DNA of 18,621 bases. It comes from Polyrhizophydium stewartii. Its lineage: Eukaryota; Chytridiomycota; Chytridiomycetes; Rhizophydiales. The DNA lies in contig JADGIZ010000239.1 of the NCBI GenBank assembly GCA_027604665.1, positions 1 through 18,621 of the forward strand, given 5' to 3'. This document shows, piece after piece, positions 1-10,748 of the stretch. Each line of letters begins with the position of its first letter. The first letter of the stretch is position 1. Made by a program: the position numbers and the translations under genes. The notes below the pieces were generated by a model. It was not told the DNA's origin and did no database searches. It saw only the letters and a list, made by a program, of their open reading frames with translations.

Positions 1-1308
1 GCTATATGCGCCTACGAGATCCCCGGTGCCGGCCGCGAGATGCTGCCGCTGCTGCTCCGCGTCATGCCGGACTGGCGTGATGACCAGAACAAGCGCGCGG
101 CCTTGGCTGTCGCCGCCTGCTCGGCCGGCGACGCTGCACTTGCTCTCGACGCCGTCCGCGGCTTGCCTGCAACCTTATTCAGCCCAGTATCATCGATGTC
201 TAGCTCTCTGCTTGTTGCGGCGACAGCGCAAGGGCACGAAGCACTCGCTCTCGAGCTTTTTGGCATGATTGGGGGCAGTAGGCTGTCGATGAAAGGAATT
301 GTTGCGTCGAACAGCCTTAGGATGGTCGATGCCGTTCGAGACCGCTTTCCTACCGCAGAGCTTGACGTGGAGAGCATGCGCCTTGCGATCCGCTTGCACC
401 GCAACGAGCTCGTGTTCCGCTTTTTGGACTGGTTTGAAACTGCGATCATGTCCGCGCCGTACAATGTTGTGATGCTTGCCGGGGAGGCTGCCAAGGCTGC
501 CAATGCGGATGTGCTTGCCCTTCTTCTGCGCAAAAGCCCAAATCAAGCTAGCCATGCCTTTGTCAGTGCAGCGAAGCTCGGATATCTTGCCGTGCTGCAG
601 GACATATATAATACCTTGCCGGATGCACCGTGGTCTGCCAACGTTCTCGCCGCGGCTGCAGAGGGCAAGCAGCGGGATCTCGTGGCGTGGCTCGTGCGCG
701 GCCCTCTCGCACTCAGATCGGCCAAGGCCATGGAGCACGCGGCCAGGCATGGCGATCTCGCCATGGTCGAGATCTTGCATCACGACGGCGCTGGACTCGC
801 AGACACTTTGGCGATGGATGCTGCTGCGGCTGCCGGCCATCTTCACGTCGTCGTCTGGCTGCGCGCATACCGCAAGGAGGGCTGCACCAACAGGGCCATC
901 TGCGAAGCGGCCAAAAGAAACGATCTCGCGATGGTCAAGTTCCTCCACGACCAGTGCCGCAGGCGATGTGACAAGGCTACTCTCTGCTTCTGCATCATGA
1001 GAAGCCACCTCGAAGTTGCCGAGTTCCTCCTTGCCAAGCAGACACGACTCTCAAAGATGTGTTTCCGGTATTGTGTGGAGCGGGGTATGCTCGACATGGT
1101 CAAGCTACTGCACCGATTCCGGCCGAGATACGACTGGCAGCTCATGCACGAAATAGCCAAGCACCCCGAGATGATCGAGTGGCTCGCGCCGCGCGCAACG
1201 CCGCCCCGAAAGGTGAGACGCCGGATTGCCCGCGAAAAGGTCCTGCGGGAAAGAGAAATGGCCCGGCGACTTGAGCAGCTGCGGCTTGAATCGCCTACGG
1301 ATGAATAA
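1..1308 (+). CDS. Ankyrin-repeat protein, 5' partial
   Basis: An open frame runs from base 1 to a TAA at 1306-1308 with no stop. The first in-frame ATG is at 40, but the frame is already open before it, so the gene probably starts to the left of the window. The product is built of roughly 30-residue helical repeats. The clearest ankyrin-type units are encoded between about 720 and 1120, for example ARHGDLAMVEILHHDG, AAGHLHVVVWL, AKRNDLAMVKFLHDQ, RSHLEVAEFLLAKQ and VERGMLDMVKLLHRF. Earlier repeats are more diverged. The end is basic and probably helical, with many Arg and Glu. Ankyrin arrays bind proteins; no catalytic domain is visible and the partner is unknown. Such units occur in large paralogous families in chytrids and amoebae. 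No intron is needed in the visible part. A poly(A)-type hexamer overlaps the stop codon. Confidence 0.75.
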   Translation, partial: AICAYEIPGAGREMLPLLLRVMPDWRDDQNKRAALAVAACSAGDAALALDAVRGLPATLFSPVSSMSSSLLVAATAQGHEALALELFGMIGGSRLSMKGIVASNSLRMVDAVRDRFPTAELDVESMRLAIRLHRNELVFRFLDWFETAIMSAPYNVVMLAGEAAKAANADVLALLLRKSPNQASHAFVSAAKLGYLAVLQDIYNTLPDAPWSANVLAAAAEGKQRDLVAWLVRGPLALRSAKAMEHAARHGDLAMVEILHHDGAGLADTLAMDAAAAAGHLHVVVWLRAYRKEGCTNRAICEAAKRNDLAMVKFLHDQCRRRCDKATLCFCIMRSHLEVAEFLLAKQTRLSKMCFRYCVERGMLDMVKLLHRFRPRYDWQLMHEIAKHPEMIEWLAPRATPPRKVRRRIAREKVLREREMARRLEQLRLESPTDE

Positions 1309-1313
1309 ACCAG
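1304..1313 (+). terminator. AATAAA poly(A) signal overlapping the ankyrin gene stop
   Basis: AATAAA at 1304-1309 contains the TAA stop codon (1306-1308). The same ten bases, AATAAACCAG, span the stop of the next + strand gene at 4243. It is a plausible polyadenylation signal, inferred from the hexamer only. Confidence 0.4.
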
Positions 1314-1571
1314 TTGCGCCGTGCGGGGCTCTCGTTGAATATGTACCGCGCGAGTGACCAACAGGCGGCCTCGGTGCTCTGCCGATCTGCCGATGCGTCG
1401 CAGGCCATTTGTGCTTTTCTTCGGCGCCGACACTTGCTGGACATGCGACAGCGCGGTCTGGCCCTCTTGGCGCGCGGCGGCCACTGCCGTGCATGCGGGG
1501 GGACGCCTCCTCTCGCCGCCGGCGCCAGCAGTCGGTGCCGTGCAGTGCCCACTCAGGCCGTCTGGGCAGCC

Positions 1572-4247
1572 ATGGCCGCCGCTTTGGTCGCTGCAAGCCG
1601 ACAGTCGAGACGCTCGCTGATCACGACGTCCAAGGCTTTCGTTCCGCTGGCCTCCTTGGCCGACCGACGCGCGGGCAGCGACGAAGCTGCTCAGCTGCCG
1701 TCTCGGCCAGAGAACGCCCCTTCCGCCGACGACTTTCGGCCTTCGACGCAGCCCGGTGCCGATCGACCCGCCGCGGGCGGCGAGCCGACCGCGAACATCA
1801 GCGAAGGCGACATCAAGCTGGTCCTGTATCGCCTGGTCCGGCAATCCAAGTTCGTCGATGCCGACAACGCCGCTCTTGCGTGGATCAACAACAGCAGTGG
1901 CACCGCGACATGGCGCATTTATCGACTGATGATCCTGGTCACGATGCGCGGCAACATCGCCGTCTCGATGATGTGGATGCAGCGTCTCTTGCAAGCTCGG
2001 CTGCAACTGGATCCGCCGATTCCCAGCGAGCAGTACTTTGACGTTTGGTTGACACTGCTTCGACGGTGTCTGCATCTGCAGTTTGAACCTGCCAGCTCTG
2101 CGTCTGGCACGCCTGCGCGCAGCCGCGGCGTCTGGAGTCTGCATACGACCTACAGCATCTTCCGGTCCGAGTTCCCTATCAACGAGATTGTGCGCTTCAC
2201 CAAACAGCCCGGAACCGATCGCACAAGAAACGTTGGATACCGTGGGCTGCGGGTTCTTGGCCAGGTTCTGCAAGTGCTGATGCAAAGGTCCTCGTCCAAG
2301 AAGCTGCTCGAGTCGCTGCTTTCCGACGCCGACGCACTGGAGATTGGCCTGTCTCTGCAAACGGGCCTTGAGCTTGTTCGATCGCTCGACCCAGCAGTCA
2401 CGCGCCCCTTTTTGGATCGCATCTCAGAGTCGGCCCTCGCGGAGTCACCGGAAACCCGAGACAGAGTCATTGTCATGTACAACCAGCTTCTCACCAACTA
2501 CATCAGGCACGCGAGGCTCGACGAAGCAAACCAGCTGTTTGACACGATGCAGAATCGAAAGCTGGTCAGCTGCGTCACGTTCCGCATCATCATTCGCTCG
2601 TGCATCCAGCGCAACGACTATTTCAGCGCGCTTCTGGCGCACCGCGAAATGGTCTCGCTTGGGCTGCCAAACGTCGTGACCGAGAGCCGCGTCACTGCCG
2701 AGCTGCTGTCGCGCATCGGCCAGATCGACGAGGCCATCGAGATTATCGGCACAATCCTGTCCGAGCGCGACCGACTGGAGCGCGAGTACTGCGCCGCGCT
2801 CGACGCCAAGCTCGCTACAAAGACTCCAAAGCTGAGGCGCGAGCTCAAAGAAGCGCAACTCTGCGCCACGTATGCGTACAACAACGTCATCCACAGCGTA
2901 GCCCGTCTCAACCTCACTTCCATGACCGAGCGGCTCTTCGCCAACATGTGCGCGGCAAAGCTCATGCCCTCGCCAGCGACAATCATACCCATCCTTTGCA
3001 TGTACGCGCGCCAGCGCATGTTCGACAAGTGCCGCACGTTACTCGTCGACTGGTTCCGCACTCGCAAAGGCAGCGTGCATCATCGCACCATCGCCGAGTC
3101 TGGGTTGGCACCGGCGTCGTCTCCTTTTGTTGCCAGCCCGCCACAGACGGGTGCACCCCACCAAGGCACTTCCACGCTCGAACTGCCGTCCGCGCTTCGT
3201 GACGGTGCTGCCCTCGCGTCGCAAGCATACTCGGAGCTGAAAGACCGACCCGCGGATGACTTGGTTCTGATCAGCATCGTATATGGCACCTACTTCTCGA
3301 TCTTCTCGCCGTTTACCTCTCGCAGCCGAGAACTTCGTGCAGACGAAACGCTGCGGGATCTCAGCGAGCGCTGGCGAAACAAGGTCGATCCGGCGAGCCC
3401 GCTCGTCCTCATCCACCTGCAGCCGTACCCAGTCTTCATCGAGGGCGCGCACATTGCCGAGTCGCTAGGCCCTGCGCCGCAGTCGTTGGTCGGCTTTGCG
3501 TTTGTCAACGACATTGTCTCACGCACGGGGCTTGACTTTGGCACGGTTGCATCGGCTGTTGTGCAGTTCCATGCTCACAACCACTCCTCGATCGTCGCTG
3601 CCAACAAGGCCGCCGCCAATGGGACGCCGACTCGTCGCAAGCGCACGGGGCCCACCATCTGGCGCGGCTCGCGCTCGGCGGCTGCGGGCGGCAGCGGCGG
3701 CTGGACTCTCAAGCCCGAGCCGTACAACGAGTCGCGGTTGAAGGCGCTCAAGCGCGGCGAGGCGCCGCCCGGCCGTGAGTGGACGTGGGAGCAGCTGCCC
3801 GTGTTCCACGTCGAGCCGGAGCCGTGGTTCCACTACGAGCAGGCCGAGGGCATGTTTGTGATGCTGCAGAACGAGGGATACGACCTGGCCGAGCCGGCGC
3901 GCCGCACGCTGCTCAAGATGTACAGAGACAGCGGACACGCCGACAAAGCCGACGCTGTTTTTGCGACGTGGTCGCACACCCATGAGGGCAAGAGTGCCGC
4001 AACGGCCGGGGAGCTCACTGCATCCGCGGCGCCGTCGTCCACTGGCGCAGCGACGCGTGCCGGCCAAGAGAGCGAGTACGGGCACGACGACTCGTTCCCC
4101 GACATCTCACAGCTTCTCGACTCGCTCGACCCGTTCAAGTCGACGGATCTCGTCACGGACATCATGCAGCTGGCCGCGCCGTCGCCGAGCTCGCAGCAGC
4201 AGCAGCAGCAGCAGCCATCACTATCGGCGCGGCGAGGTGCACAATAA
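1572..4247 (+). CDS. Pentatricopeptide-repeat protein, probably mitochondrial
   Basis: A single intronless frame of 891 codons. The frame stays open upstream to an ATG at 1314, but that lies 5 bases after the previous stop. The ATG at 1572 has a strong start context (GCCATGG) and opens an N-terminus rich in Ala, Ser and Arg with no acidic residue in the first 30, like a mitochondrial presequence. Helical pairs of PPR type are clear at residues about 302-400 (YNQLLTNYIRHARLDEANQL, then a second unit ending MVSLGLPN) and about 435-490 (YNNVIHSVARLN). One more pair lies near the C-terminus (about 755-800, YEQAEGMFVMLQNEGY). Between them is a less regular region with Gly/Ser-rich linkers. The tail is acidic, then has seven Gln from a CAG run. 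Fungal PPR proteins usually act on mitochondrial transcripts in expression, stability or translation; the target here cannot be read from sequence. Confidence 0.8.
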   Translation: MAAALVAASRQSRRSLITTSKAFVPLASLADRRAGSDEAAQLPSRPENAPSADDFRPSTQPGADRPAAGGEPTANISEGDIKLVLYRLVRQSKFVDADNAALAWINNSSGTATWRIYRLMILVTMRGNIAVSMMWMQRLLQARLQLDPPIPSEQYFDVWLTLLRRCLHLQFEPASSASGTPARSRGVWSLHTTYSIFRSEFPINEIVRFTKQPGTDRTRNVGYRGLRVLGQVLQVLMQRSSSKKLLESLLSDADALEIGLSLQTGLELVRSLDPAVTRPFLDRISESALAESPETRDRVIVMYNQLLTNYIRHARLDEANQLFDTMQNRKLVSCVTFRIIIRSCIQRNDYFSALLAHREMVSLGLPNVVTESRVTAELLSRIGQIDEAIEIIGTILSERDRLEREYCAALDAKLATKTPKLRRELKEAQLCATYAYNNVIHSVARLNLTSMTERLFANMCAAKLMPSPATIIPILCMYARQRMFDKCRTLLVDWFRTRKGSVHHRTIAESGLAPASSPFVASPPQTGAPHQGTSTLELPSALRDGAALASQAYSELKDRPADDLVLISIVYGTYFSIFSPFTSRSRELRADETLRDLSERWRNKVDPASPLVLIHLQPYPVFIEGAHIAESLGPAPQSLVGFAFVNDIVSRTGLDFGTVASAVVQFHAHNHSSIVAANKAAANGTPTRRKRTGPTIWRGSRSAAAGGSGGWTLKPEPYNESRLKALKRGEAPPGREWTWEQLPVFHVEPEPWFHYEQAEGMFVMLQNEGYDLAEPARRTLLKMYRDSGHADKADAVFATWSHTHEGKSAATAGELTASAAPSSTGAATRAGQESEYGHDDSFPDISQLLDSLDPFKSTDLVTDIMQLAAPSPSSQQQQQQQPSLSARRGAQ
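4194..4214 (+). repeat. (CAG)7 microsatellite coding for seven Gln
   Basis: Seven uninterrupted CAG codons lie near the C-terminus of the PPR protein, about ten codons before the stop. Confidence 0.9.
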
Positions 4248-4252
4248 ACCAG
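4243..4252 (+). terminator. AATAAA poly(A) signal overlapping the PPR gene stop
   Basis: AATAAA at 4243-4248 contains the TAA stop (4245-4247). The stretch AATAAACCAG is identical to that at the end of the ankyrin gene. If used, the 3' UTR would run into the converging BLM10 gene, whose stop codon starts 34 bp further on. Confidence 0.4.
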
Positions 4253-4281
4253 CAAACTTTCGGCTTTCATTCAGCAGTCGC

Positions 4282-7200
4282 TCAGGCATAGTATCCGGGC
4301 GATATGAGCAGATCAGCCAGCACTTCCAGCTCGTCCTCCGAAAACACCTGCTTGTCCTCCTCCCAGTTGTCCTGGTGGGTGCGCTTGAAATCAGCGAACG
4401 TCTTGGTAATGGTCGCCTGTGAGATTCAAGTCACGTTAGCATCACTCGCGCCGGCAGCGAGCCGTGCATCAACTCACTCGGATCGGGGCCGGGTCCGTGG
4501 CGCATCGCGACAAAGCCACAAGCACGCCTGGCATCCACGCAGGCACTTGGTACGGGAAAGCCAGCACTAGCGCAGCCAGGCCGAGCACGGCAGAGTGGCG
4601 CTTCACGAGCGAGCCAACTTGGTCCGTTGCCTGCGGCTGCGACGAGAGTGTGGCTTGCGCGCGGCCGCGGGTCGACGTCACTTGGCGAGCAGTCGCCGAC
4701 AGCGTCTTCCTGAAGTCGGCCTCGAGAGCGGCAATGGTCTCGGCGCGCGGCGAGCATCGCACGAGTCCAGAGAGCGTTACCGAGGCCAGTTGGCGAACCT
4801 GGACGCACCGTCAGTATGTTCTTTTGTGTGCAGTTGCATGGTGACATTGTCTTACCTCGACTTGGCGATCAGCGAGAAGGCTTGCGACGGTGCGGAGCAC
4901 CTTGGCAACTAGCTCGTCGTGCAGTAAATGCAGGTGGCGGAAGAAGAGAACCTGGAGCACGGGCAACACGCGGACCTTGACGTGCCATCGGTTGGCATCG
5001 GACGTCGCGGGCGGGTCAAGCAGTCCAAGAAGTTGCTCGACGACGCGCGCGGCAAGAGCAGAGTGGTGATGCAGCAGCGGGTAGGTCTGAGCGATCTGGG
5101 CTGCACGCTCTTGCAGGTCGGCATCCCAGTGCTCGAGCATCTCAAAGAGCTCGGGCAAGACAAGGTCCACAAACGGGTAGACGCCCGCGGCGCGCATCGA
5201 CACGATGCAGTCGGCGAACCAGGCCAGGAGTGTCTTGCTGGCGCTGCCATACCTGGATGAAGACGATGACGGATCACGGGGCTCGGCGCGCCACTTGGGC
5301 AGCTGCACGAGCACAAGTTGGGCCATTGCCGCGTCGGCAGGTGCGACGACCGAGCGCGTCAATGGCACAGCGATGCCGCCGTTCGGCCCGTTGATCAAGC
5401 AGCCGGCAACCAGGCCTACGACGCTGGCGGCGGCTGGGCGCCACTGGATCTGCAGTAGCTCGTTGATCAAATGCCCAAGGTTGTCGCGGATCTGCTCGTA
5501 CGGGCTATCGAAGGCTTGCAGATAAGTGTCCAGCTGCTTGATTGACTCGTCGGTGAGATGCGAAGCAAAGCAAACGAGCAGTGTGCGCGCAAGCAGCAGT
5601 TTCTTGGTCTCAGGGAAGAACGACTGCGCTGCCGGATCGAGCTTGGTGTCGACAAGAAGCAAACGCACGAGAGGACGCATGCGGCGGGGATCGCGCGACC
5701 TGCAAACGTAACTGACGAGCTCGACCCAGAAGGCAATGCTCTCTGTGGTGGCAAGAGTAAAGGCTCGAGAAAGCAAGGGGATCGCCCATGCCCAAAGCGC
5801 CTCCTGCTTGACTGCGTTCCAGTGCTTTGAGCCGCGGATGAGACCCGCAGTCATCTCGGCGGCAGCACGCTGCTTGCTCTTGTCCTCGACCGCACTCACA
5901 AACGACTCGATGATCGGCGCAACTAGGGTAATGACACGTTCCTCAAAAAGGCCGCTTAGGCGCTTGACCAGCATCGCGGTTTGGTTGTCGAAAGTTTCGG
6001 AGCCGCGCGAAGCCTCCTGTGAGGCGTACAGTGCCAGCTTGGCCCAAAACTCGGGCTCGGCGATGGCGCGCTCCAGCTCGGCATGCGCGTGGGCCGAGGT
6101 CGTGTCATGGAATGGGGCAGCGACGCTGTTGGCCGGAAGCATACCAAAGTACACGGTCTGTGCACCTGGCGTCACGAGCCAACCACGCCTGAGCTCGTCA
6201 CACAGCCAGCCGGGATCCGAAGCAGGGTCTGCAATCGAGAATAGCGGCGCCTGGCGCAAGCGGTCGCCCGGAATCGGCTGCTTGAGAGCGCGCGCGGCAT
6301 ACGCTCCGCTGCTGGTGGCTCGTTCCTTGAGAACGACTAGAATCTGCGTAAGCAACGAGAGGCAGCTCTGGCGCATGATGGGATGCTCGTTGACGACGTT
6401 GGCAGCGGCAAAGTGGGCGAGCTTGGCAGGGACCGGCGCCTCAGCTGACAAAAGCATGCTCAACAGGCTGGCGGCCATGGCAGAAAAGCGCCAGTGCGAG
6501 GCGTTATCTTGGGCAAACTCGACAAGTGAGTCTATCTGTCATGCCAGTGAACCATTGCGTCAGCAGACTGCAGAAGCGGTGCACACCATGAAATATGAGG
6601 CGAGTATGAGCAAGCGCACCAGATTCGTGTACTCGGCTCTCGAGAGAGCCGCAAGGGCGGCGCTGCGTGAGGCTGCTGCGTTGACTTCGGCCGGGTCAGC
6701 GACCCCTGCCTCGGCAAGGATCGCCGCAGGCAAAGTCGGCTCGTCAAGCGGGACGCCGGTCGTCTCGAGAAGAAAGTCGACGTAGTTCCTGCGAATAAGC
6801 TCGAGGACAGTCGGCTTGTCCTCGCGCTGGGCACGCACGAGCGCCTTGAGCAGCATGCTGGCATATTTCCAGTGGCGCTGCGTCAAAGTCTGGATCGGTC
6901 CTTGGCGAAGCATGTAGAGCGCGCCTTTGATGCGATCCGAGTCGTCTCCCGCACCAACAGATTCGCCAAGGTCCATGGCATCCTGGCCCGTCTCGCCGGC
7001 CGCGGTGGAGAGCGCCTGATAAGATGCGCTGTCGAGGGCAGCAGTCGCGGACTCGAGCACGTCAAAGCGTGCGATCGGATAGCAGCCGTACGCCTGCGAC
7101 AAAGCCTTCTGCGCCCGCTTGCGCACGAGCGTGTAGCCTGACATGCCCAGCTCGGCGAGAACGCCAATGAGCGCACGCACGGCCGGCGTGAACGGGCGAG

Positions 7201-10200
7201 ATGCGGCAGCTTGGCCCACGCGCGTCAGATGCAGCAAGTAAGTGCGGTGCACGATCAAGAAGCGCTGCTCGTGGTTCTTGCTGGAGCCGTTGACCGGCGC
7301 GCTCGCATTCTTGTCCGTCAGCTTGAGCGCCGACTTGAGTCCCTTGTAGATGTTCCACGCGTTGACGAAAGCCTGGCGCTTCAGGCCGCCGCGCGCAACG
7401 AGCGCTGCCTGGATGCACGAAATGAGGCTCTCGGCTGCCTCGACATCGTCGCTGAGCGAGCCAGTCATGTAGTCGGCGAGCTGCTTAAGAAGCCCGGGCA
7501 TCACTTGGGTCTGTTGGTGCATCCAAAAGGCGTGCTGCTGCGGGTGTGACTCAGGCGTGAAACAGGCCCCGGCTGGCGGAGGGCGGAGCAGCGTGCGCGG
7601 CGCATGCAGGTCGAGGTCGGCAAGGTGATTTTCGTGCGACATGGCGCGCGGAATCTGCACGAGGCCGGTCATGGCATAGATGCAGTTCTTGAGAAGCGAG
7701 AGCGACTTGGGAAGCGGCCACGCTTGCTGGCTGCCAGCAATGGACAACTCAACCTGAGCGACGGCCACAGCGAGATACTTTCTGAGCAGCGTCTCCGCAA
7801 ATGTGATGCCGGCAGTCGAAGGCACGTGCCACTGGATCTCGGCGCTCTCCAGCGTTGTTTGCTCGCCCCAATGCATGTGTGCCGTCTGCTGAAAGTCGCT
7901 GTTGCTCCACGCCGATGGCGAGTGCGAGCGCGCCTCGAGTGGGTACACGGTCGTGAGCGACGCAACAATGTTGCGCAGCAGGCGGCCGGCCCACTTGTAT
8001 CCTCGGCGGGCGTTGCACGCGCTGATGCTCTTGTCAAGGACGTCGCTGAGTTCGTCGCTGTACTCCAAAACAGCGTCGCCGGCGTTGGCGACGCAAGCAT
8101 TCAGGATCGCCTGGTACCAGTGCAGCGTTGCATCGGACATGGACGCGTACGAGAACGGGTTCGTGTTTGCCGCATGCTTCTTGCCCGAGAGCTTGGACGC
8201 GGCACCCGACTCCAACTCTTGGCTGATTCCAGCGACGCAGATAGGGACAAACGCCTTGAGACGGCGAGCCGGGTTTGAGCGCGATAACGATCCGCACAGT
8301 AGCGCCACGGTCTTGGTCGCGCTCGCCAGCACAGTGTCTTGGCATATGCGCACCATCTTGCGAATGGCCACATCGAGGAGGGAGTCCGAAAGCTGGGAAA
8401 AGACCAGGTCGCACGTGTATGTCACAAGATCGAGAAGCGCGCCTTCAACGGTGTTTTGAGAGCTCTGCTCGCTGCCGTGGTTGTGGGGCAGATTCTCAAA
8501 CTTGAGACCATGTCGCCAAAGCAGCGTCAAGCAAAAGCACGAGTCAGCCTGGCTTTTGACAGTCAGTGGACGTTTGGGAGGGGCGACTCACAAGGGTGAT
8601 GAGTCGATCGATAAACTTTACGACCCAAGACTCAAAGTCGCCGGTGGAGAGGCGAGTCGCCTCGTGTGCCTCAAAGCGCGATCTGTCGGTGTCGTCACCG
8701 GCGACCTCGGGAGTGTAACCGCTCGACGCAACGTCGACAAGCGGCACGAGAACAACCGCGCGAGAGATGAACAGGAGTGTTGCAATAGACTTGCGAGTGT
8801 CGTTGACGTCCAGTCCGGGCAACGTCAAGTGCAGTAGCGCGCACAAGTGCTGGCCGCCCTCGGGATAGTGCGCCGAGTTGAACAGCGGGTAGCTGACAGC
8901 ACCGAGCGCCGAGATGCAAGAGATGGTCCGGTGCGTTTCGGTCAGGGACTCGAGAGCGGGATAAACGCGAGCAAGGAGGCCTGGGAAAACGGCTGTCGGG
9001 TCGATCCAGGCGAGGTCCTTGAGGGTGCCGTGCGCAAGAGACACGGCGCGAAGATCCTTGCCAAACATCCCGAGATAAGCCACGTTGCGCAGCAGCGCAA
9101 CAAAACGCGACTTGATTTCAGGCGTCAGAAGCATGTGCGGCGGCGTCTCGCAGTCTGGGCTCTGCTCAGCCAGGGAGCGAGCCAAGAAGTCTTGAGTAAG
9201 GTTGCGGACAAACTGCGCGAGCTCCGAAGACCACTTTCCAGTATTAGATGGATGGAGGAACCCCTCGATTGCGTGGATCAGGGATTCGAGGTGCGTCAGG
9301 GTCGGCGAGTTGGCAGAACCGTCGCGCGGCTGCGGTGGAAAGAGCGTGTAGACAATGAACTTTGAGAATCCGTCAAACTTGTTCTGCATCGAGCAAACCC
9401 CGTTGAGCACATGATGCAGCCGGACACTGCCAAAATGCGGGGGCACGACACACCTTTCCAATCCTCTTGGAGAGATCTGCAGCCGCGTCGGAGCGCAAGA
9501 AGCCAGAAACGGAAGCCTGATCGCGTTTGCGAATAGGGAGCGTGTCCAGCCCACTTGATCCGCTGCCCACCGGGAGCTCAAAGTTACGCATGCCAATGGC
9601 GAACACTGTGCGGATTTGGTCGTCGGTCCAGACCACCTGCTCAGGCGTCTCGCGCTGAGCCTCGGCGAGCCGTCCAAAGATGTCCATGAACAGAAGATCG
9701 TATACGGGGACGTTCACCACAAGGTCCCAGACGCCAAAGAGAGTCGGGACCCAGAAAAAGCGGTTTGCCGCGGCAGCAACCGCAGCCGCAGCCTCGGGAT
9801 GTTCCTTGGACCAAGTCTCCGGGACGACAGGCGCAGCGTGCACGGGCAGCAGCGTCATGGCCATCAGAAGATAGACGATGGTTGTGGGTAGAAAGTGTGG
9901 ATTGACATTGGGCAGGTAGCGGTCGAGGATCTCAGCAGCACTCTGCGGCGAGAAGAATCTGAGTGGGGCGAGAGGCAGACGATGGTCAGCCCCAAGCATC
10001 CGATGCTCAACCAATCGGTTCGCACCTGCGAGCGGATCTGGCGAGCTTGAACGCCGATTCGACGCTCTTACTATGAGCGGGAAGGCGGAGAGCATGGCGT
10101 GGGTCAGCCAGAGGGATTGGGGGGGGGGTTCGGAAATGTGCTCGACTACTGACGCTCGTCCTGGCATATCGCGATCCTTTTGGCGCGACAGCAAGCCGGA

Positions 10201-10748
10201 CTCGAGAAGAGCCGCCAGTGGGCGCCAGTCGAGAGTCATGGCATCGTTGGGCAGCGAGTTCTCGCTCCTGGAGGCGCAACCGCAACAGCCGCGCCCACGC
10301 TCTGGTCAGCGGCGCGAGTTGGCGTGCGCGGACAAGGCTCGATCCAAACCCACTTCATGAGCCGGACGGCAACGTTGCAGAACAGCTGGGCAGTTTCCAT
10401 GCTCTGGCGCGGCAGCGTTGCCAGGGTATAGAGCATGCGGGCGAGCGACGCGCGGTCCTCGGCCGACAGGGGGAACTTGGCCGTGAGAATGCTGGAGGAG
10501 GCGCATCTCTCTGGTGAGCCAGGGTGCGGGCAAGAGGGGCTCGGATCCTCTCGGCGCGGAGAGAGACACCCTGCAGGGGGCGTTTTTCGGCGACTGGCGC
10601 ACCTGTCAAGGTCGCGGACGGCGGCGCTGGTGTCGGCGGCGAGGCTGCCGGCATGCACCGCGGCTGCAAGGCGGCACTTGGTGTTGGCGAGCCATTCGGC
10701 GCCATGGGCGTCGGTCTCATACGGAAGCAGCGCGCGCCAGTGACGCAT
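4282..10748 (-). CDS. BLM10: Proteasome activator BLM10/PA200 (PSME4 family)
   Basis: Large HEAT-repeat cap of the 20S proteasome, in nucleus and cytosol. Reconstructed exons, 5' to 3': 10748-10603, 10491-10354, 10267-10154, 10070-10026, 9958-9454, 9383-8592, 8500-6587, 6535-4856, 4798-4478, 4416-4282. They keep one frame and give 1929 residues (human PSME4 is about 1840). Family stretches include LLPYETD near the N-terminus, HPSNTGKW, IQWHVPS (about residue 802), GLIRGSKHW (about 1452), SRDPRRM and VKRH...WMPG (about 1862). The C-terminus is Tyr-Tyr-Ala, the end that docks into the alpha-ring pockets in this family. Uncertain points: the start (10748 is the first Met joined to family-like sequence; a further upstream exon is possible), the acceptor of exon 2 (10491 or 10506, both in frame) and of exon 7 (8500 or 8548, both in frame). 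Confidence 0.92.
10119..10128 (+). repeat. G10 homopolymer inside a BLM10 intron
   Basis: Ten G on the + strand, so C10 on the coding strand, within the intron 10071-10153, upstream of its CTGAC branch site. Length errors in assembly are likely here but would not change the protein. Confidence 0.85.

Noticed and set aside
1314..1571. N-terminal extension of the PPR protein from the ATG at 1314
   Set aside because: The ATG lies 5 bases after the previous stop and the segment is Arg/Cys-rich without presequence character; the ATG at 1572 has a much better context and N-terminus.
843..2360. Antisense 505-codon open frame across the ankyrin and PPR genes
   Set aside because: It is opposite two clear genes, spans their intergenic gap and has the low-complexity Arg/Ser-rich make-up of a GC-rich shadow frame.
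5736..6785. + strand 349-codon frame
   Set aside because: Shadow of BLM10, crossing one of its introns; no family resemblance.
8501..8548. Using the acceptor at 8549 for BLM10 exon 7
   Set aside because: It would make a 43-nt intron and add 16 residues without family similarity; kept only as an alternative because phase is the same.
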